Assembly (NCBI RefSeq): GCF_003589595.1
Contig: NW_020654080.1
Location: 9,036,329 to 9,100,328, forward strand
Length of the DNA stretch: 64,000 bases
Direction: 5' to 3'
DNA from: Hyposmocoma kahamanoa
Lineage: Eukaryota > Arthropoda > Insecta > Lepidoptera > Cosmopterigidae
Shown here: positions 11,927 through 22,263 of the stretch, piece after piece
How the letters are laid out: every line of letters starts with the position of its first letter
How positions within the stretch are numbered: the first letter of the stretch is position 1
Notes under the pieces: model-generated
What the model saw: the letters and a program-made list of their open reading frames with translations, nothing else
Told to the model about the DNA's origin: nothing
The model's database searches: none
Position numbers and translations under genes: made by a program

Positions 11927-12469
11927 AATAAAAAATGTAAACTAAGATATTTTTAACAACATTGTGATTAATACGTCACAGATATACAAAGCCCGCAATA
12001 TGTTGCCATATTAAATATGTAGATGTAAACTGGCACAAGTCTATGCTAGACAAGTAAGTGTCAATGTTCTTATTTTAGACAGCAAATTATTATGTATAAA
12101 ATACGGCCTATTCTATAGAACAAGTAGTCTCTATAACCCGATTTCACAGATAAAGTATTATTTATTGTAGGCGATGGCAGTACACGGTTCTGTATGAATG
12201 TTTTATTGGTGTGCGACTGTACTACTTTAGCTCGTTGTGTTGAGTAGATTGTAAATGCGAGCCTACAGTTTTGGAGAACGGGTGATTTTAGCATGTTGGT
12301 ATTTATTTACACATTTTATCTTCGCATTTGTTTCTTTTTCGTTGTAATTGACGTTTTGAGTGTTCACAAACCTTAGTAGCTGCTGAACTATAATTATTAA
12401 AAGATCAACAATGGACTTGACATAAATAAAATTATATTAATAAAATTTGTATTGAATTGATATTCAATT

Positions 12470-12640
12470 ATTTTTTGTGAAATTACTCCACTAGTTTGTT
12501 ATAATTATTAATACAAAGATCGAACACTCAGAAAAAATTCCTTCCATCCGAATCGGTTCGAATCCGACCGGATTCGAACCGATTCGGACGTCTTCTTGCA
12601 TGCCGTGCCAGACGCTATACCAACTAAGCCACGGAACGAA
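12470..12640 (-). mobile_element. SINE-C: tRNA-derived, with palindromic B-box region
   Basis: The minus strand carries a tRNA-like head: A box TGGCTTAGTTGG and B box GGTTCGAATCC. Downstream is a body ending in gagtgttcgatctttgtatt. The B box is inside a perfect 40 bp palindrome at 12548-12587 (19 bp arms, 2 bp centre), giving two opposed GGTTCGAATCC motifs. The same tail recurs at 28464-28506, and tttgtgaaattactccacta at 12475 recurs near 56512. Confidence 0.75.
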
Positions 12641-13659
12641 CCAACGAAGCTCACGAATTTTTCTACAAAATGCCGATGATACATATTTAGTGAATGCGTT
12701 AAATACGTTATTCGAATTTGTGAAGTCATCTGCCATGGCCGCAATATGTAGAGACTGTTATGCGATCTCCAGAGTATACAATTGCCTTTTCTTTTATTGG
12801 TTAATATAAGTTTTTCAAAGTTGTGGTAGAACCAATTTAATAAGAAAAATAGTTTAACTATACACAAAATACAAGTAGCTCAAAACTGTTAACTGATATA
12901 AGTGATGGTTAATTAATGCAATGCTCTATATTTTAAAATGTATTTTTTCTTTAAGCTACGAATTTGTTGTATAAATTAATAAACTAATTAAAACGAAAAG
13001 TAGGCGTCAAAACTTGTGTAGGTTTAAGTATATTATTTTATGTTATTAATTTCTTAGGCTTAAAGAAAAATAAATAAACAGAAAAAATAATATCTAAGAA
13101 GGTCATCAGACGTTATGATGACGTCAACAAATCCAGTGTAATTTCAGGTCCGTTGCAGAATAGGTTTATATTCAAAGATCTTACAATGTGTCAGGTTGCA
13201 TATAATCATAACACAAAAATTTATATGACTAAATATCGGCTAGTTTCGGGCTATAGTTGCCATCAGGGTTCGTCTTCTTGATATCAATCGATTGCCCCGT
13301 CCCATCTCCAGTACACCAGCAAGAGGGCCAGCGGAATAACTAAAGAGTAACAAGTACCAGAACCTCAGCTCTGACTACCTATTTGAACCTTTTGGAGTAG
13401 AAACCCTTGGGTTCTTATTTACAAAATTTTATCAAATAATTAATGCTGCCTGGAAAACCTAACGGCCGGCAACTACCTTGCCTGACGTATTAGCATAGCA
13501 TACTATACAAAAGGGGAACGCTGCCAGCGTCATGGGCACTTTATCGCAAGGACCCAATTTTATTCATATAATTTAATCCTAATTCTAGTTTCTAATATTT
13601 ACGCTTTTATTGTATTTTTATACCTTACCTGTCTAAATGAATAAATACAATATACGAGT
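12641..13659. other. Intergenic, nothing recognised
   Basis: AT-rich; no gene supported. Confidence 0.4.
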
Positions 13660-13825
13660 ATAATAAATATATTGTATATATATATATATACAATATATAT
13701 ATATATATATCGAGTTCTTAGGTTTCGCGATTGTTACACCCGAAACGTCGGTTTGTTTGAAAAAACAAATATACGCGATTTAAATCCGGAAAAATAGTTT
13801 CATTTCCTATATATATTTATAGTTA
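13660..13825 (+). repeat. (TA)n tract plus dispersed repeat Y
   Basis: A TA-rich self-complementary tract at 13669-13709 is followed by tcgagttcttaggtttcgcg, gaaacgtcggtttgtttgaa and aaatatacgcgatttaaatc. Related sequence is at 55978-56125, and the first 18 bp recur at 35372. No coding potential; likely a non-autonomous dispersed repeat. Confidence 0.6.
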
Positions 13826-15344
13826 TATATATTATATTTTATAGTTATAGTTGTTCCTTCACAAATATATATATTTATGAAGGATGTTTTGCAGTTGGCC
13901 GCTGATGACCTTGGCTGCGCCACCGAATTAAAGGGCGAGCTGAAGGCTCATAACCCGTAATAGAGATATATAATCAGAATTCAGTTGAGGTCGTTACCAT
14001 TCGAGGGAAAATCTTAACACCGCGTTTTAGAACTTATATGGAGTGGGTCAATGCCATCTAGCGGATTTTTAGGAACTACCAAATGATCATGTTTGATTAG
14101 GGCGGTACGTTATGTAAACTAGGTTTATTGCAATATACGAAAGTCCGTTCTCTATTAAGTAATTTGTTGACAAGAAAAGTAAGGAGTAATCTTATTTTTT
14201 CCGTTTGTTTCTGGTAAGTAATAGGACAAACTAAGCTGTCACCCTTAATATCCATTATGTACTGTAAAAACCAAAATAGTTTCTTAACAAGTAACAAAAC
14301 CGTAAACTTTACCGTCACAAAGAATGTTATTGAAGTGCATTTTTATGCAAATATTTTGCCTGCTTTACATTTTTGCAGTAAAGATAAACTTTGTGCTATG
14401 TTTATTTACTATGTTAACTTGCTTTCTTTATGTACTATAAAATAAAATAATAATGTACCACTAACCACACCAATGACCAGGACACCAAGTTTCGTAATTT
14501 TTAACCATCTCAGTTCTGTGTCGATAGAATGTTGTACGTTTGGTATTCTGCTAAAAGCTAAGAATAGCGCCTAGTCAGTGGCTAGTGGAACTGCTATTGA
14601 ACTGCCATTGCACTGCAATTTTTTGGTACTCTGCTCTGCAATGGCGAGTCGATGGCACGTCGATGGCTTGGTCTACTAATGTCGTATATGTCGGATTTAG
14701 AACTAGGCAAGCTGAAGCTGAACCCTTTTCGTCTGGCTCGTCCCCGCCCCCCATAATACAAATAAAATTTCAGCTTGATATAAATGTTTATTTCCAATTT
14801 GTCTAATGTAATTCAATCGGCCATGCAAGTACATAAAATAATACGGAATACACTTACAGTAGGAAGTGATTCAGGCGTGATACTTCTTACCATTAGGACA
14901 CGTGGACAAAACGGCGGCTGGAGCGAATGTAAACAAAACTCGTAACCGTGCAACAGGAGGTTATCTGTGCCGTCCAACCAGCGCCACCACCTGACACCTG
15001 ATTCACGGAGTCCGTTCGTACCACTAGGTAGCGAAATATCGGTGCAAATCAATTAATGATCGTCGTTTTGGGCACTGCCAATAGAGGGCGCTGATTTGCT
15101 TCACGTTTTTCTAACTGCTAACAGCAAAGGCGCCGACAAATATACTTAATTTATATGTTGAATTTCAGATTAAACAGGATAAAAATTAAGGTATATATAA
15201 TATTTTCATGGTAGTTTTAGTAAGGAAACATTGATCGTCATGTCTCTATTGAGACTCCACTGCCATTGCAACTAGATTTTAGCAGAATAAGAAATATTAT
15301 CATAATTGCTGTGGAGTGTCAATGGGAGTGTGTAATGGAAGATG
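13826..15344. other. Intergenic; short inverted repeat ends and a CTCF-like site
   Basis: No gene supported. ATTCTGCTAAAA at 14545-14556 is the reverse complement of 15277-15288, and tgccattgca recurs near both ends, suggesting an old inverted-repeat element of about 750 bp. CCAATAGAGGGCGC at 15078-15091 resembles the CTCF core (13 of 14). The GC-richer 14880-15020 has donor-like gtaag motifs on the minus strand but no recognised protein. Confidence 0.35.
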
Positions 15345-15455
15345 TAACAACAAATAATCTATTTTCACTTTGTATAACAACATTTGATATAACCTCTAAG
15401 GATATAATCACACTGTATATAATGAACAAAAGGTATAACAATAAAATGGATGGAG
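15345..15455 (+). repeat. Degenerate ~16 bp array, forward arm part 1
   Basis: TATAAC/TATAAT boxes recur every 15-18 bp: gtataacaacatttga, tataacctctaagga, tataatcacactgta, tataatgaacaaaagg, tataacaataaaatgg. The same pattern resumes right after the LINE at 21185, so the LINE appears to have inserted into this array. Confidence 0.6.
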
Positions 15456-15665
15456 ATTCGCGGGTAGGCGTAAGCGAAAAACACGCCTTTATCTAATACT
15501 CCTATTTAGTCACGTTTAAAAATAGTAGTTTTTGAAATTTTTAGACTTACATGCTATAAATGCATTATAGTAATTGACAGTTTCGCCACCAGCTAACATT
15601 CACCACATTAAACCACTTCACTGTTGAATTAATTAACACACAAGTTTTGTCACACAAAACCAGCA

Positions 15666-16478
15666 ATGGACAACATCAGTATGCTGAGAAAGAACATGGA
15701 CGAGCTGGCTGCCCTTTTTGCAAGTAAAATGGAAATATTTGAGACTTCACTTGCATCTCCCAGACAAGATTCAGCAGTGGTTTCCAGTGAGTTCCATACT
15801 TTTAAATCTTTTATATGGAAGGCCGTCTCAGGTCTTAGATCACAGCTGGAATTCATCTATCAGGCCTTAGATGATCTTGACATGAGGTCACGTTCGAATG
15901 CCTTGCTCTTGCACGGTGTGCCTGAAGTAAGAGATGAGAATACAATGAGAAAAGCTCTAGACATTTGTTGTAACAACTTAGGTATAAGCGAAGTATCTCA
16001 GCCTTCTCTAACCGTATGCTCCAGACTGGGGAGGAATGTGGCCATGGGAAAGCCTCGTCCAATACTTCTACGTTTCTGTGACCATCAACTGCGCCAGAGA
16101 GTATGGGCTGCTAAACGTGGCTTGAAAGGCACTGGTATAACCCTGTCTGAATTCCTCACTGCCAGTAGGCATGCTGTTTTTGTGGAAGCCCGTAAAAGAC
16201 TCGGCATCAAGGGCTGCTGGACTATGAATGGCAAAGTCGTAGTGGTTTGTTCCGATGGGACGAAAAAGAAGGTCACAAATATGACAGAGTTATCGGACTT
16301 CACGACCTGCAAACCGACGCCGCCGTCAAATCCATCCAACTCAGCTACAGGTTGTAGCTCCTCAAGGTCTGCTGTTGGTGACTCAATTAATCCACCGCTA
16401 TCGAGAGCACATGATGTTTCCAACCGGCCTCCAAGTAAAACTCGCCCCACAAGATCTGCAGCTGCGAAATCCAAATAA
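15666..16478 (+). CDS. LINE ORF1 protein (coiled coil plus RRM-like domain), 270 aa
   Basis: This is the nucleic-acid-binding ORF1 protein of the LINE, expected to coat element RNA in a cytoplasmic RNP. Residues 1-75 look like a helical, coiled-coil-type segment (MLRKNMDELAALFASKMEIF). Residues 76-150 match an RRM-like fold: SNALLLHGVPE as the first strand, then KPRPILLRF and LRQRVWAAKRGL. Residues 155-210 form a C-terminal domain (SRHAVFVEARKRLGIKGCW, DGTKKKV), and the tail is Ser/Pro-rich. This arrangement is common for ORF1 of CR1/L2-type and L1-type elements. The frame is intact and in the context caATGG. No CCHC knuckle is seen. Confidence 0.8.
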   Translation: MDNISMLRKNMDELAALFASKMEIFETSLASPRQDSAVVSSEFHTFKSFIWKAVSGLRSQLEFIYQALDDLDMRSRSNALLLHGVPEVRDENTMRKALDICCNNLGISEVSQPSLTVCSRLGRNVAMGKPRPILLRFCDHQLRQRVWAAKRGLKGTGITLSEFLTASRHAVFVEARKRLGIKGCWTMNGKVVVVCSDGTKKKVTNMTELSDFTTCKPTPPSNPSNSATGCSSSRSAVGDSINPPLSRAHDVSNRPPSKTRPTRSAAAKSK

Positions 16479-16811
16479 TATGCCGAATTGTCGGCTGCAG
16501 TGCGTAGCAAGCTATGTACTTCGTTTTCTTGTTAGCATTTATTTTGGTTCAATAATTTCCAGCAAAATTACTTTCTCATTTCACCCCACTTTTACTTTTA
16601 TTATTTTTATGCGTAACCTCACTTCACTTTTTATTTTTATGGCTCCATCAATATGAGAACTGATGATTTTGCCAATGTCACAGTTGAAAGAAAAAAAAAC
16701 GAAACAAAAAAAAAATTTTCGCTAAGCTCTAATAGGACATTAACCGGTGTTGGTAAGTTGGACTACGGGAGTACTCAGTTGAGAATGTAAAACAAAACAG
16801 CAAAACAATAT
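16479..16811 (+). other. Spacer between ORF1 and the antisense insert
   Basis: T-rich and A-rich sequence without a coding signal, including two A runs near 16689-16713. It may be residual inter-ORF sequence plus flank of the antisense LINE fragment. Confidence 0.4.
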
Positions 16812-17320
16812 TTATAAATATATGTTATTTAAGTGGATAAATTTACATAGAGTAACAATATGGGGGGAGAACACTAAAGTTAAGAGGTTGTTTATGTTAA
16901 CGGGGCGGGGGAATTTTGGAGAAAGTAAGTTATAAAGTGGAACAGCAATATTAGGACAATTGAAAAAAATGTGTTCCAAGGTACCGTCTTCTAGGCCGCA
17001 CTCGCACAGAGAGTGATCTCGAACTCTGATTTTACGCAAAAATACAGGTGTGCAAACATGGCCTAAGCGCAAACGAATAATAGTGGAAGTGATGTTTTTA
17101 GGCAAATCGCGACGTTTAAAAAACCAGGGTTTAGTGGGTAGATTTGGTTGGAGATTACCATAGTGTCTACCAACAGTTTGTCGTGATTCCTGCCAAAGGA
17201 CCGACCAGGAGGCTAGCATTTGGGGTTTAGTCATGGCGAGCAGATCTCTGGGAAAGCACTTACAGTATTTGCACACGCCAATTCTTGTCGCATCCTTTGC
17301 AAAGGCGTCTACTGCGTAAC
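16812..17320 (-). pseudogene. Antisense RNase H / C-terminal fragment of a second LINE
   Basis: Minus-strand reading from about 17317 gives VDAFAKDATRIGVCKYC, the end of a LINE RNase H domain (cf. NEKADALAK). It continues with TKPWFFKRRDLPKN, IIRLRLGHVCTP and LCECGLEDGTLEHIFFNCPN. The last is the Cys/His C-terminal motif (CxC...H...C) of I/R1-like or Jockey-like elements with RNase H. The frame is open to a stop at 16812. The 5' RT part is missing. It lies head-to-tail against the host LINE, between its ORF1 and ORF2, so it is probably a nested, 5'-truncated insertion. Confidence 0.75.
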
Positions 17321-17828
17321 CTCTAAAAGTTCAAAATTCTGCTTGTTGACAGTTAATGTCATTTATTTTTTATTTTTTTTTATGCTAGTTACGTTCTGTT
17401 TCACGCAAGTACCTTAGGGAAGAACTGTTATTGTTGAACATTTTATAAGATCATTGTGTTAAACTTTTTTGAATTGATAATGCGTGTAGTTATAAAATTC
17501 TTTAATTTATTGCAAATTACTTTAAATTTCTTTATTTTTAATTATTTCTTTTTTTTTCTCACAGTAAATGCCGTTATTTTATTGTCGGGTTTATATACCT
17601 ATTGTCTTTCTTATTATTAAGTTTAGTGGTTTTAAATTTGTTTTTCTTTTACTGTAATAGCTGCTGGCGAAAGCTGATTGAAAAGGAAAGGTTAATTTGT
17701 CTTCATAAATACTATTATATTATATTATACTATATTACATTATACTATATAATATTATATTTATTTTATATTTATATTATATTTATAAACACTATTATTT
17801 ATACATAAACTATAATTATATCAGCTCA
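17321..17828 (+). other. AT-rich inter-ORF spacer
   Basis: Dominated by T runs and a tata/atta tract (17707-17820). No coding signal. It precedes the ORF2 start. Confidence 0.5.
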
Positions 17829-19130
17829 ATGTCGGATGTTTTGAACACTGATTCGGATTCTGAATATTTCTCTTTGTCGTCCTCTGCAACTGCTTTTTCG
17901 GATGCAGAGGATGACATGCCCTCGCTTGAGGAAAGACTGAAGGTTGCTTTCTCATCTCTATCGAAAAACTTTAACGTTGTGCATATTAATGCGCAAAGCC
18001 TTGCTAGTCATTATAACGATCTCGTGACATCTTTCACTAGCAAAAACATTCATGCTGTCCTTATTTCGGAGACATGGCTTAAACCTTCCCTACCATCTAC
18101 TCAGTACCCTTTACCAGGTTTTAGACTCATTCGTAACGATCGAGCCTACACCATTGGATCCCAGGGCGGTCGTATGAGGATGGTTGGTGGAGGTGGCGTA
18201 GCGATTTATCTACGATGTGACATTGACTGCGAGATCGTAGCACAGTCGGTAACTAGCGCGGACTCTCCTGAATATCTTTTTTTAGAAGTCACTCTTCACC
18301 ACACTAGGGCCCTACTGGGAGTTTTTTACAGTCCTCACCTAAGAGTTGACTATTTTGAGCAACTAGAGTCGGTTCTGGCTGATCTACGTACCCGCTACGA
18401 ACATATTATACTCATGGGTGACTTCAATACCTGCCTTGTTAAGCGTGACTGCCGATCGAGGAAGTTGCTTTCACTCTTCCACTCACTTTTTTTGAATTGC
18501 CTCGAGTTGTATCCCACTCACTTTCCGCATAATGGTCAACCTTCCCTTCTTGATCTGATCATCACTTCTTCTCCTGAGCTGGTTGATTCTCATGGACAGT
18601 TTAATGCTGCTGCTTTTTCTTCACACGATTTAATTTATGCTTCGTTCAAAATTCGTCCACCTAAGCGCAGACATAAAACCTTAATGCTCCGCAATTATGC
18701 TAAAATAGACAAAAATGCCCTTTTCGATGATGTGCTGAATTCTGATTGGGAGCTAGTGTTTGGAGCGGAGGACGTGAATGAAATGGTTCAAGCTTTTAAC
18801 TCCATTATTTTGACCATCTTTGACAAGCATGCTCCTCTTCAAGTTGTCCGAGTCAAACATTTCCCCGCGCCTTGGCTCACGCCAGATATCAAGGAGGTTA
18901 TGGAGAGGCGCAACAGAGCACGTATCAGATTGCGGAAGAATCCAACCAAAATCAATAATGAGGCCTACATCGAGTTACGTAACCGCTGCAACAAGCTCTG
19001 TAGGAGCGCCAGGCGTAAGCATATTCACTCCACTATCGAAGGTTGTCCGCATACTAAGATGTGGAAATATTTGAAGTCACTGGGTATCGGTAAAGCTGAT
19101 CATTGTCTTTCCCTTCAATGTCGATCTTAA
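17829..19130 (+). pseudogene. LINE ORF2, part 1: AP-like endonuclease
   Basis: This is the endonuclease half of ORF2, which nicks target DNA for target-primed reverse transcription. After an acidic, Ser-rich leader (1-45), the catalytic boxes are in order: HINAQS (Asn54), LISETWL (Glu81), a Gly-rich GGGVAIY, LMGDFN (197-200), LLDLIIT (Asp242) and SSHD (264-267, with His266/Asp267). All expected active-site residues are present. Linker sequence up to residue 433 is LINE-like (RIRLRKNPTK, CRSARRKH). The frame ends at a TAA at 19128-19130, but coding continues in the +1 frame, so the stop results from a frameshift near 19090-19120. Confidence 0.85.
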
Positions 19131-19665
19131 CGCGCTGAACGACTACTTTGCATCTTCCCCAGTATGTTTAGATTCTGTCATAAAATCGCGAACTTTATCT
19201 GTCCTGGCCAATGCACCTTGTCTTGCTTCAGCTTCTTTTGATTTTGGAAAGGTTACGACAGCAGATGTGTTGAAAATACTTAAGTCTGTCACCACGAAGG
19301 CTGTTGGTAATGACGGTTTGAGTCTTGACATGATCACTCCAATACAGGACCTAGTAGCTCCTATCCTAGCTCATATCCTTAATTTTTCCCTTTCCAGTGG
19401 TGTGTTTCCCGCTGTTTGGAAACAAGCCCATGTAATTCCTCTCCCTAAAAAATCAAATCCTTCTTCTTTCTCCCATTACCGCCCTATCTCCATACTTCCT
19501 GTATTGTCCAAAATCCTTGAGCACTATGTCCATAATCGACTCACTAACCACCTCCTACGTTACGATATTTTCAACCATCTGCAGTCTGGTTTTCGAGCGG
19601 GCCATAGCACAGTTTCTGCTCTGGTGAAAATCACTGACGACATTCTTCTTCTCTTCTTAATATAG
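19107..19665 (+). pseudogene. LINE ORF2, part 2: reverse transcriptase fingers
   Basis: This continues ORF2 in frame +1 relative to part 1, resuming with LNDYFASSPVCL, then AVGNDGLSLDMI, HVIPLPKKSN and HYRPISILPVLSKILE. These are the RT motif 0-2 region; K-D/N-G-L and YRPIS are canonical. It ends with SGFRAGHSTVSAL and a frameshift near 19640-19655. An internal ATG at 19267 is not a natural start. Frame usage is 0, then +1, then 0, so the two shifts compensate. Confidence 0.85.
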
Positions 19666-20816
19666 AAAATAAAAAAGTTACTGTCCTCACTTTATTGGAT
19701 TTTAGCAGTGCCTTCAGTACTGTTGATTTTAATTTGCTTCTTGCTGTGCTTAGAACTTTAAATCTACCTCCCTTAGCCCAATCCTGGTTTCGTTCGTATT
19801 TATTTGATCGTTCCCAGCTCGTAAAGACCGGTGACATGCACTCGGACTGGTGTAGCCTTACGGCTGGCGTTCCGCAGGGTGGGGTTTTATCACCTATACT
19901 TTTTTCGGTCTTTATCGGTGGAATTACATCATCACTCACGTCTTCTTTCCATCTCTATGCCGATGACCTTCAAATCTATACTGCAGCCCGTCTTGAAGAT
20001 GTAGTTACTGCTATCGGCACATTGAATTCCGACCTACAAAAGGTTTCGGTATGGGCTAAGAACTACGGACTTCTTTTAAATGCACAAAAGTCCCAAGCCA
20101 TAATTATTGGCAGTCGCCATTCCATCTCCAAGTTTGAGTCTATGGTGATGCCCAATTTAGTTCTGAATGACACTATTATTCCTTTTTCCACTTCAGTTAA
20201 AAATTTGGGCATCATAATGGATCAGACACTTTCTTGGTCGGAGCATGTCGCCGATGTAAGTCGTAAAATCTTTGCATCACTTCATTCCCTCAAGCGGATG
20301 CAGTACTTTCTTCCTCTGTCTACCAAATTTATGCTAATACGCACTCTTCTTTTTCCTATTCTGGACTATGGTGACGTCTCCTATCTTGATCTTTCGGAGG
20401 ACCTTCTTAATAAATTGGAGCGGCTGCAAAATCAATGTATCAGATTTGTGTTTGGATTAAAAAAGTACGACCACATTTCCAAGTTTAGAGATGAGTTGAA
20501 GTTGTTGCCTATTCGTTTACGTAGAAATGCTCACATTTTATGCTTCCTCTATAAAATCCTGTTCCATCCCACTTCACCTAGCTATCTACGTGAGCGTTTT
20601 CAATACCGTCAGGCTATGGGTGACAGCCTGCGTTCTGGCACCAATTTGTCTCTCGTCCTTCCACAACACAGTTCCCAAAAATATTCGAACTCGTTCACAG
20701 TAAATGCTGCCCGTATGTGGAACCTTCTCCCGGTCGAGGTCAGACAGTCGCCTTCGGTTCGGGTTTTCAAGGGTGCTCTTTTGAAATTTTGGGATTGTTC
20801 AGACTCCACATGTTAG
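19643..20816 (+). pseudogene. LINE ORF2, part 3: reverse transcriptase palm, thumb and C-terminus
   Basis: It reopens in the original frame with LLDFSSAFSTVD (motif A, catalytic Asp). GVPQGGVLSPILFSVF (motif B) and FHLYADDLQIY (motif C, YADD) follow. NAQKSQAI and VKNLGIIMDQTLSW are motifs D/E. The C-terminal region has LQNQCIRFVFG, LLPIRLRR, and the closing SFTVNAARMWNLLP and VFKGALLKFW, typical of CR1-like ORF2. The catalytic residues are all retained. Stop at 20814-20816. With two frameshifts upstream this copy is not expected to make a full ORF2 protein. Confidence 0.88.
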
Positions 20817-21182
20817 AGCTTTTGAAATATTTAGTTACTTTTGATATATTTATTTATAGTTTTATTTTGTACATTCAATTTATTATAGACTTTGTATGTA
20901 TTAATGTATCAACATTACTTAATATATATATATTCGTATGTACAGTTATTTATTAAATTTATCTGTGTATTTATTGAGTATAGTATATTTCATTTCTTTA
21001 CTTATCTATTTTTAGTGCCACCCCAAAAACCAACTTTCCTCTCAGATTTTTCAAAGGTTAGTTGGAAGAAATCTCTTTATGGGATAAGCTCGCCTTTGTA
21101 CACAAATATTTAAATTGTTTCTGAAAATTTGTAAGTTACTTTGTGGTACAATAAAGTGTTTAAATAAATAAAAATAAATAAA
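20817..21182 (+). other. LINE 3' UTR and AAATA tail
   Basis: T-rich 3' UTR with caataaagtg near 21149 (AATAAA) immediately before the terminal aaataaataaaaataaat tail. Confidence 0.65.
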
Positions 21183-21184
21183 AG

Positions 21185-21290
21185 GCATAATATCAATGTG
21201 TATAATGAACCTTCAGTATAACAAACATTAGATATAATGATTAGGGGTGACATAATGAACAAATGGTATAAGTACTACCAGTATAATGTT
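21185..21290 (+). repeat. Degenerate ~16 bp array, forward arm part 2
   Basis: Immediately beyond the LINE tail: gcataatatcaatgtg, tataatgaaccttca, gtataacaaacattaga, tataatgattagggg, cataatgaacaaatgg, tataagtactaccag, tataatg. Spacing and sequence match 15345-15455. Confidence 0.65.
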
Positions 21291-21474
21291 TTTAATTCGC
21301 TTTATGAACAGTTGAAGCGCCCTATATTATGTTGAAAAGATTTTTTTTATTTCATTAAATGTACAATCGAAAACATAATTGTTTTGTACAGCTTTGAGTG
21401 CTTTTTGTGTTACAAAATATATTTATTAAAACTTTAAGCAAAATACTTGATTGCATATACTTACCTAATCTACA

Positions 21475-21665
21475 CCCACAGGAGGAGGTCGAACCAATTA
21501 GCAAATGCAAACAATTTAGGTTCTGACACTCGCTGGTTGCTGCCGCGACACCCTCGCTACGGTCACTCGGCTCGTGCAGCTTTGCTATATACTAAGCTAA
21601 ACTAACCTAACCAAAACCCACAGGAGGAGGTCGAGCCAACTAGGAAATGCAAACAAATTCGGTTC
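21475..21665 (+). repeat. Direct repeat pair flanking a GC-rich dispersed repeat
   Basis: acccacaggaggaggtcgaa with agcaaatgcaaacaa (21475-21517) recurs at 21617-21655 with few changes. Between them lies the repeat gacactcgctggttgctgcc ... ctcggctcgtgcagcttt, the reverse complement of 968-1062. Confidence 0.7.
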
Positions 21666-21709
21666 ATCCAGAATTGCACCTAAACACCGCTGGAATTATA
21701 TTTATAATA

Positions 21710-21935
21710 CATTATACTCAGTGAATGTTATATCTGAAGTATTTATATAAAATGAACATTATTCCATCGGTATATTAGATTGAAAGTTGTTATATCAATC
21801 GTCTATTATACCAAGTGACCTTTATATCATGCAAGAATATGTCAAATGACTGTATACCATAAATCAATTATATCTGTTGAGCGTTATATCGAGTAAAAAT
21901 ATGTCATTTGTTGTTATATATTACGAACCGCACCG
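21710..21935 (-). repeat. Degenerate ~16 bp array, inverted arm
   Basis: Boxes read GTTATATC/TTATATC here, the reverse complement of GATATAAC: ttatatctgaagta, gttatatcaatcgtc, tttatatcatgcaaga, ttatatctgttgagc, gttatatcgagtaaaa, gttatatattacg. Spacing is 15-18 bp. Together with 15345-15455 and 21185-21290 this forms a fold-back layout. Confidence 0.65.
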
Positions 21936-22263
21936 GTATCAATGGAGTTACTATGACCAATTGTTTCAAAAAAATTAACAGAAATGGGGCCTTACAAGTT
22001 GAAGAAGTTTCGCGATCTTTGAAAATCGTATGAAGTCCCCCGTGCCCCGTGCCCAACAATGGAACGTGTAATGGATTGATAACATTTGCGTAATCGATTT
22101 ATTTTTGTATAGTGACCTGAGTATAGTTCTCAAGACATTAATGACAGATATACATTTTTTTAGCAACTAGAGTCTTTTCACTGAGACTATAGACACACAG
22201 CTGAGGTGATTTAAAATTAGCATTCTTGGTGCCCAGGTTTAATCACTATGTTTTCCTTTTTTG

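Larger units (their letters stand above)
15490..21182 (+). mobile_element. CR1/L2-group non-LTR retrotransposon, nearly full length
   Basis: One element of about 5.7 kb carries, in order, ORF1 (15666-16478), an AP-like endonuclease (from 17829) and a reverse transcriptase with YADD, ending 20816. About 350 bp of 3' UTR follows, finishing in an AAATA-type tail (about 21158-21181) rather than plain poly-A. There is no RNase H of its own. ORF order, the FxxxxxxxWNxLP-like C-terminus and the microsatellite tail point to the CR1/L2/Daphne-Kiri group, but clade assignment needs a tree. ORF2 has two frameshifts. The 5' boundary near 15490 is a guess; no target duplication could be identified. Confidence 0.85.
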
